DNA of 64,000 bases from Lottia gigantea. Its lineage: Eukaryota; Mollusca; Gastropoda; Lottiidae. Positions 58,501 through 64,000 of the stretch are shown here, piece by piece. The stretch spans positions 270,622 through 334,621 of the forward strand of contig NW_008707618.1 in assembly GCF_000327385.1 (NCBI RefSeq), written 5' to 3'. Numbering within the stretch: the first letter of the stretch is position 1; each line of letters starts with the position of its first letter. Under the pieces are notes generated by a model, which saw nothing but the letters and a program-made list of their open reading frames with translations, made no database searches and had not been told where the DNA came from. The position numbers were made by a program, and so were the translations under genes.

Positions 58501-58545
58501 TTTACATCCCACTATTCTGTACTATATTTTACTAATCAAGATCCT
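55545..58545 (-). repeat. 47-bp satellite derived from the SINE tail, ~64 units
   Basis: Plus-strand unit TAGAGTTTTACATCCCACTA, TTCTGTACTATATTTTACTA, ATGAAGA. Read on the minus strand it becomes TTCATTAG, then ATAGTACAGAATAGTGGGAT, then GTAAAACTCTA, which matches the last ~46 bp of the SINE (13330-13375) nearly position by position. Variants (AGAGTT/AGCGTT/AGCATT, CTATATT/CCATATT/CCATCTT) are interspersed. Orientation is opposite to the array at 52905. Confidence 0.95.
56401..57690. repeat. 841-bp higher-order duplication in the 47-bp satellite
   Basis: About 450 bp starting at 56401 (CTAATGAAAATAGCGTTATA) repeat from 57242 with the same order of rare variants, including GAGGATAGCCTTTTACATCC, CATCACATTTTTCAGTACC and the shortened ATGAAGATTTACATCCC. 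The offset of 841 bp is about 18 units. Confidence 0.85.
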
Positions 58546-58549
58546 TGCA

Positions 58550-59730
58550 ATCCATAATCACTTGATATAAGCCACCCACTATTTTTTATGAAGTGTGCCT
58601 TTCATCTTTAATCCTTTAGAATTTCCAAATGGAATCATACAGCTTTTCATGTTTTTCTAAAAAGGTCAAGAGTTATAGAAATTTCAAAGTTTTTCTACAA
58701 ATTTGCTTGAAATCCTCTAAATTTGTGGGTTTTTTTTAATGAAAGCATTTTTTTGTAATTAAGTCTGGATAAGATGAACATCATAGTAATTTGTCTGAAA
58801 TGCTTCAACCTTTCCTCCCACCCGCCATGATGTTTCTTCTTAAAAAGGGAAAGTTAAGTCTATTATTACTTTTTGTCGAGCTCAAATTACGACTGGGTCT
58901 TTTCATGTAGACAAATTAGATATTAAAAAAGCAGCAATTCATGCTACAAATTAGTTTATTTTTATAATCATGAGCTATATAGTATTATTATTTTATGGAT
59001 AAAAAAAATAATAATTTTAGACAAAAACATAGAGCCACAAATTATCTAAGTTTACAAGTTAAAATAACAACTCGTCTTTTCTTGATACTCAGTCATATAT
59101 AGAAAAGATATGTATATAAATAGAAAGTGAAATCTCTAGTTTATGTGGTATATTTAAAATGAAATCATGAATATTTTTTGGTGTCGCTTTTGACTAATTT
59201 TAGGGTCTGTTTTCATTTTTTTGGGAGTCATTTATGACTGAAATTTTGTTTCGTTTCGACCACATTATTGGGTATGTTTTAACCAAAAATATTGGTTCTG
59301 GTTCCTTGTAAAATAATTTTGATTTGCCAAAGACCAGTGACTAGTGAAAAGTAAGCCTACCTGGTGCCACTGTCATTGCTGCTCACCATACATGTGTACA
59401 GGTCAGGAAAACAAATCTGGAGATTTGCCTTGAAAAATCTGGAGATTGGGTGAAAAGTCGGGAGATTTTTCCAAAGCGCGTAAATTCGTGATTTGAAACT
59501 CCAAATTGATTCTTTTTTTTTTTCAAATAAGCTTTAAGCCTTGTAAATTAATTAAATTGATCATGGGCCTACATGACACAGTTAAAATTAACAATCTATA
59601 ATTATGGATAATTCTAGAAATAGTGCCTGATATTTTAAATTTAGGGGCCCGAAAAAAATTTGATATTATCATTCTTCAGTATTGATTGAATCAAAAATAA
59701 TGTCAAGGTGAAATGATGTTTGAAAACAGT
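58550..59730. other. No recognised gene; MITE fragment at 59050-59170
   Basis: 59050-59170 contains ACTCGTCTTTTCTTGATACT, CAGTCATATATAGAAAAGAT and AATAGAAAGTGAAATCTCTA, the middle of the TTAAAGGGAC MITE. Nothing else recognised. Confidence 0.5.
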
Positions 59731-59734
59731 GCTC

Positions 59735-59972
59735 ACATAAAATTGGAGGTTAGAAGAGCTGACATGGAAAAAGCATCTGGTCTTTCGGATGGGACAATAA
59801 ACAAAGGCCCTGTGTGCTAGAGGCTGTGCTTGTTAAATATCTCTAGACAGTTGGAAATCATAAAAAATGTAGGCTAATGTCATTGTACTGGAAAAATTTC
59901 CCTCATTGTGCACTGATGGCATTGCTCTTCTTCACTACTAGCCCAGTGGAAGGTAAAAATGAAAACTCTGTG
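59735..59972 (+). mobile_element. SINE, head lacking
   Basis: GCTGACATGGAAAAAGCATC, GGTCTTTCGGATGGGACAAT, GGCCCTGTGTGCTAGAGGCT, CTCTAGACAGTTGGAAATC and GCATTGCTCTTCTTCACTAC-like tail. The central domain is the best preserved in the window. Confidence 0.85.
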
Positions 59973-60274
59973 CTATGCAAAATTATATACACATCTTATT
60001 AGCTAAATGTATTAAAATATGTTTCTTTCTCTCTTTCCTTTCTTTTCTATGATCATATTTTTTACATGAACTTTCCACTTGATTTTTAAACACTTCACGA
60101 AATGTCAAAAACTCTTCAAGATGGAAAATATTTTTCATTGACCTTTAAAATCAAATAAAAACAATTAAAAATCAATGGTTGAAATATTATTCTACATAAT
60201 GGTTGTCTCAAGTGTTATTTTTCTCTCAATATCTAAATGTTAGTTTTTAATGTCTTCAATGTTTTTATAGCAAA

Positions 60275-60610
60275 TTTAATGCACTGTTGGATTTGAAACT
60301 CCTGAATGTTTTAGTGCACTGTTGGATTTGAAACTCCTGAATGTTTTAGTGAACTGTTGGGTTTGAAACTGGAATGTTTTAGTGAACTGTTGGGTTTGAA
60401 ACTGGAATGTTTTATTGCACTGTTGGGTTTGAAACTGGAATGTTTTAGTGCACTGTTGGATTTGAAACTCCTGAATGTTTTAGTGCACTGTTGGATTTGA
60501 AACTCCTGAATGTTTTAGTGCACTGTTGGGTTTGAAACTGGAATGTTTTAGTGCACTGTTGGGTTTGAAACTTGAATGTTTTAGTGCACTGTTGGGTTTG
60601 AAATGTATAA
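60275..60610 (+). repeat. 33/35-bp minisatellite with two unit types
   Basis: About ten units of TTTTAGTGCACTGTTGGGTT, then TGAAACTGGAATG (short type) or TGAAACTCCTGAATG (long type). The types occur in blocks: two long, three short, two long, then short. Confidence 0.9.
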
Positions 60611-60774
60611 ATTTTATTTAGGTTGAACATTTATATCTGGCCATGCACCATTGGGATGGAAAATTTTAATTTGATCTAAGTTTAACAACTTGTCTTTATG
60701 CCCTGTTGGCTTTGAAACTAATATTTGTTGTATGCACTAGAGTCATAAAAGAATATTCACTGAAACAGATAATG

Positions 60775-61025
60775 AGTTGAAAAACCCAAATGTAAAATAA
60801 ACATTAATTGCAGTGAGACTTTCTTAAAGGGGTGCTCAGTTGAAACACCCAATTACCAAATAAACACTTTTAGTATTTATAGTCTTTTAGAGGGGTGTCA
60901 AGACGAAGCTAAATGCTAAATAAACATCATCAGCATGTAGAAGCTCTTAAATGGGTGCTAAATTATCCAACCTAAATACAAATAATCTCTTTCACTTATG
61001 TGGACTCTCTGAAAAGGATGTGGAA
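60775..61025 (+). repeat. Diverged ~60-65-bp tandem repeat
   Basis: About four units sharing TAAATAAACAT-like and CTCTTAAAGGGGTGCTCA-like text; strongly diverged. Confidence 0.6.
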
Positions 61026-61029
61026 TGGA

Positions 61030-61688
61030 CAAATAGAGCCAAGAGCTCATCTCATGACCTGCCAACAAAGTCTACAACTAGCTCTGAGATTTCACATTTG
61101 AGTAATTTCTAAAATGACATTAGAAAACCCAGACAAGTTTCACATTACCACTCTCTGTAACAACCTTAACACTTTCAAAACTCGGCAGAAATATCTGATT
61201 GTTTCATGTTTGAACAAATTAATGGGACAGATTTAACTAAGCTCACTACTTGGTTTGAGGGTGTTGAAATGAGATTGGTTAGATAAAAAAATTAGTACCA
61301 ATCACATTGCAGTTTAGGTAGAACAGAAATGAAGAAGGGGTGAAGGTCATTTAAACAAAACACTACTGATGGAAGTGGATGCCAGTGATGTACACTAATT
61401 ACTAATTGACAGGAAAAACTATAGGAATTTAAGATATGACTCCACTATATTCAAAGAGTTTTGTGTCTCCATTTAAATTTCATTTCATTGATGTTCGCAA
61501 ACAGAGTGTCCATAACAAATGATTTGATTGGCTTCGATTTTTCTTCAAAGATTATCGGGCCAATTTTGAATGGACATTATTTATGTATGAATGTGTGATT
61601 TCCCTTACTTGTAATATCAAGGCCTTGAGAAAGTATGACAAATGGTGGCGTGGTTTGTATACAATGGGTTTCTATAAATTGTGTTCTG
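61030..61688. other. No recognised gene
   Basis: AT-rich sequence with no recognised feature. A 66-codon open frame from 61583 has no known family. Confidence 0.4.
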
Positions 61689-61739
61689 CTTTCAGCAAAG
61701 TCCCAGTTTGTTATCGAAATGTCCATTCTGTTTTTTTTT

Positions 61740-61767
61740 GCAGGGCGTTCGTAAGCGAACGCCCTGC
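61740..61767. repeat. Perfect hairpin, 12-bp stem, 4-base loop
   Basis: GCAGGGCGTTCG, loop TAAG, CGAACGCCCTGC. Markedly GC-rich against its surroundings and set between two T runs (61731-61739 and 61786-61802). It is probably an end structure of a mobile element. Confidence 0.9.
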
Positions 61768-61802
61768 TTTGTTTTCGAATTGATTTTTTTTTTTTTTTTT
61801 TC

Positions 61803-62860
61803 GTCCACGGCAGGTCGGTTTTTTCGGCAACGGCAATAGGTACGGGAAAACGGACTTCATGGCGTTTTGTAACTCGTGGCTAATCACAGTTTAAATGTAA
61901 AACGAATACTTTCTGAGCAACATTACGCAATGTTGCAACAAACGGAAAATGGACTCTAGAGGGCGTGTTTATCAACCGATTTTGATCGGGTTTTCTGCAT
62001 CGTATTTCTTGTAACAAAGGACAAATGATAGCAGTTGAAAATTTTCGATTTTCGAAAATTCGTTGCATATTTTTTTGCCGAAATTAATCGAAAAATACTA
62101 TTTCGGTTGTTATTGGACGGATTGAGTTGAAACTTACGTGGTGTAGACCGCCAGCATAGAGACATAAAAGTACACATTCAAATTTTTTTTATCACTTCCG
62201 GTTTCGATCTTTGTACTTCCGGTGGTATCACTTCCGGTGGAATTGAGTTATGTCAAAAATAACATATGCATTATATTACCAGTCTTAACACAAACTTATT
62301 AAACTAAAAAAATCTGCACCGGAAGTAACATGTTGGCCGCCATTTTGGTTTGCCTCATTTTGCAGAAATTGCTATTCAGAGACCATTTTTCATCTGATTT
62401 GCATAACTTTTGTGTCAAACGATACGTTTAAAGTCCGTCTACAATCCTTAGGCAGCATAATTTTGATTTTCGGTTTTGCCTTTTTTGTACGACCAGATGT
62501 TTTTTTTTCAAAGTTTGAACGCGTATATCTCATGACCTTGACCTTTGATGACCTTCATATTTACTACGATGATAATATGTGACCTTGTCTATCTGATGAC
62601 CTTTTGACCTTTGGGGTCAGACAACTCTTTCCGATTTTACAGGGGTCTAAAAATGGACCATTTTGAGTCTTTGCAGTGCTATATCTCGGTCCCTAATAGA
62701 GATATGACGATAATTCTTTCGATTTTGCAAATTCAAAACCTCATTCACTTAACATGGGACTATTATTAGATAAATCGGCTAATTAGATTAAACTGGCTGT
62801 CAACCCCAATATAAATCAAAGTTTAAGTAGTTTTAAAGACACCCTCCCTTTTATATTTCT
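61803..62860. other. Probable mobile-element body, no gene
   Basis: Less AT-rich than its surroundings, with repeated CACTTCCGGT-type motifs (62191, 62213, 62227; CACCGGAAGTAAC at 62318) and runs of TGACCTTTGATGACC-like text at 62530-62625. No coding frame of significance. Confidence 0.45.
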
Positions 62861-62980
62861 TTAAAATGTTTTGTGTCCATTTAAGCTATATAAATAGGTT
62901 CCTAGGATGGATTGAACCTTGTTATACTGTAAGTAAAGCTTACAGAAGCACATTAAAGGCATACCCCCACTTAATTTCCC

Positions 62981-63760
62981 AACTTTCTTATTTTTTATCC
63001 AAATTTCACCAAACTTGGTATAATCCAATTCTAAATTTGATGGATATATCGAATTTGCGTATTGCGCATGTGCATTACTAACTTTCTTATTTCTTATCCG
63101 AATTTCATCATACTTGGTATTCATGTGTATAATCGAAATCTAAATTTGATGGATATATCGAATTTGCGTATTGCGCATGCGCATTACTAACTTTCTTATT
63201 TCTTATCCGAATTTCATCAAACTTGGTATTCATGTGTATAATCGAAATCTAAATTTGATGGATATATCGAATTTGCGTAGTGCGCATGCGCATTGCCAAC
63301 TTTCTTATTTATTAACCGATTTTCATCAAACTTGGAATGTATGTGTATAACCCAATTCTAAATTTGATGGAAATAATAATTTTTGTTGTTCGCATGCGCA
63401 TTACCAACTTTCTTACTTCTTGTCCGAATTTCATCAAAATTGGTATGTATGTGTACAATCCAATTCTAAATTTGATGGAAATATTGAATTTTTGTTGTGC
63501 GCATGCGCATTACCAACTTTCTTATTTCTTATCCGAATTTCACCAAACTTGGTATGTATGTGTACAATCCAATGCTAAATTTGATGGAAATATTGAATTT
63601 TTGTTGTGCGCATGCGCATTACAAACTTTCTTACTTCTTATCCGAATTTAATGAAACTTGCTATGTATGTGTATAAACCAATTATATACCATGTGCATGC
63701 ACATTACCAATTTTCTTATTTCTCATCCGGATTTCATGAAACTTGGTCTTTATTAATTGA
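62981..63760 (+). repeat. ~110-bp satellite carrying TGCGCATGCGCA
   Basis: About seven to eight units containing ACTTTCTTATTTCTTATCCG, AATTTCATCAAACTTGGTAT, CTAAATTTGATGGAAATAT and a terminal palindrome. The palindrome is perfect at 63172-63183, 63281-63292, 63498-63509 and 63607-63618, and altered at 63063, 63389 and 63690. Confidence 0.9.
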
Positions 63761-64000
63761 CAAACATTCTTTTATTTCTAGTCAATATACTTTAAACTCC
63801 AGGCACTTTTGGATATTTGCATTTAGAGATGCAGAAAAGTATTTACATCAATGTAATTGCAATAGACTATCTTCGTATGTACCTGAATGTCGTAACCCGC
63901 CCTGCGTCAGTACTGTTATTAGAACAGTTCTAGTTGTGGGACTTTGCTTTCAGCTTTTTGTTATCGAAATGTCCATTCTTTTTTTTTTTTTTTTTTTTTT

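Larger units (their letters stand above)
61689..63980. repeat. Direct repeats bracketing 2.25 kb
   Basis: TTGTTATCGAAATGTCCATT followed by CT and a T run occurs at about 61709-61730 and at 63957-63978. Both are preceded by a TGCTTTCAGC block (61687 and 63943). The first is followed by T9 and the hairpin at 61740; the second by at least T18 at the window end. Confidence 0.75.

Noticed and set aside
55545-58545. CRISPR-like regular array
   Set aside because: Units are contiguous with no unique spacers, and the genome is eukaryotic. It is a satellite.
61583-61783. 66-codon plus-strand frame running into the hairpin
   Set aside because: The C-terminal third is the T run and hairpin of the mobile element, and the rest has no family match.

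Overview
The window reads as AT-rich, non-coding animal DNA, almost certainly from a marine invertebrate and most likely a mollusc or another lophotrochozoan. That placement is inference. It rests on a tRNA-derived SINE family of the type common in bivalves and gastropods, a Penelope-like element, a Polinton-type integrase, FLYWCH-type MULE transposase sequence, and a very high density of minisatellites and inverted-repeat elements. There are no bacterial-style gene clusters, no rRNA and no convincing free-standing tRNA gene. Two runs of exactly 50 N (23743-23792 and 50094-50143) mark assembly gaps. No complete host gene could be identified. Three weak exon candidates lie at 40-48 kb.

Layout. 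1-3.4 kb: a fossil with inverted repeats at its ends, a Polinton-type integrase remnant, a Penelope-like element and a SINE. 3.8-10 kb: three copies of an interspersed family with constant termini, two copies of another dispersed repeat, and a young 771-bp fold-back DNA element (7426-8196) inserted into one of them with a 9-bp target duplication. 11-14 kb: a MITE and a full-length SINE. 15.3-16.5 kb: two unrelated minisatellites (12 bp and 30 bp). 18.2-19 kb: a degenerate short-unit array. 21-32 kb: mostly unexplained sequence with scattered repeat copies. 33-34.3 kb: a hairpin-bearing 90-bp array, then a deleted MULE that keeps the C-terminal part of its transposase. 35-48 kb: MITE copies, a 20-bp array, SINE fragments and the exon candidates.

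48.7-51.7 kb: a segment present twice on either side of an assembly gap, identical in layout except for seven extra 27-bp units. 52.9-58.5 kb: two satellites in opposite orientation (51-bp and 47-bp units), both apparently derived from the 3' tail of the local SINE. The larger one carries an 841-bp higher-order duplication. 60-64 kb: further minisatellites, a perfect 12-bp-stem hairpin, and a 110-bp satellite whose units carry the palindrome TGCGCATGCGCA.

The most interesting content is the way repeats have been generated here: a SINE tail turned into satellite DNA at three places and apparently three ages, tandem repeats growing inside the arms of a fold-back transposon, and a satellite that spreads a known transcription-factor palindrome. 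No new protein-based system could be supported from the sequence.
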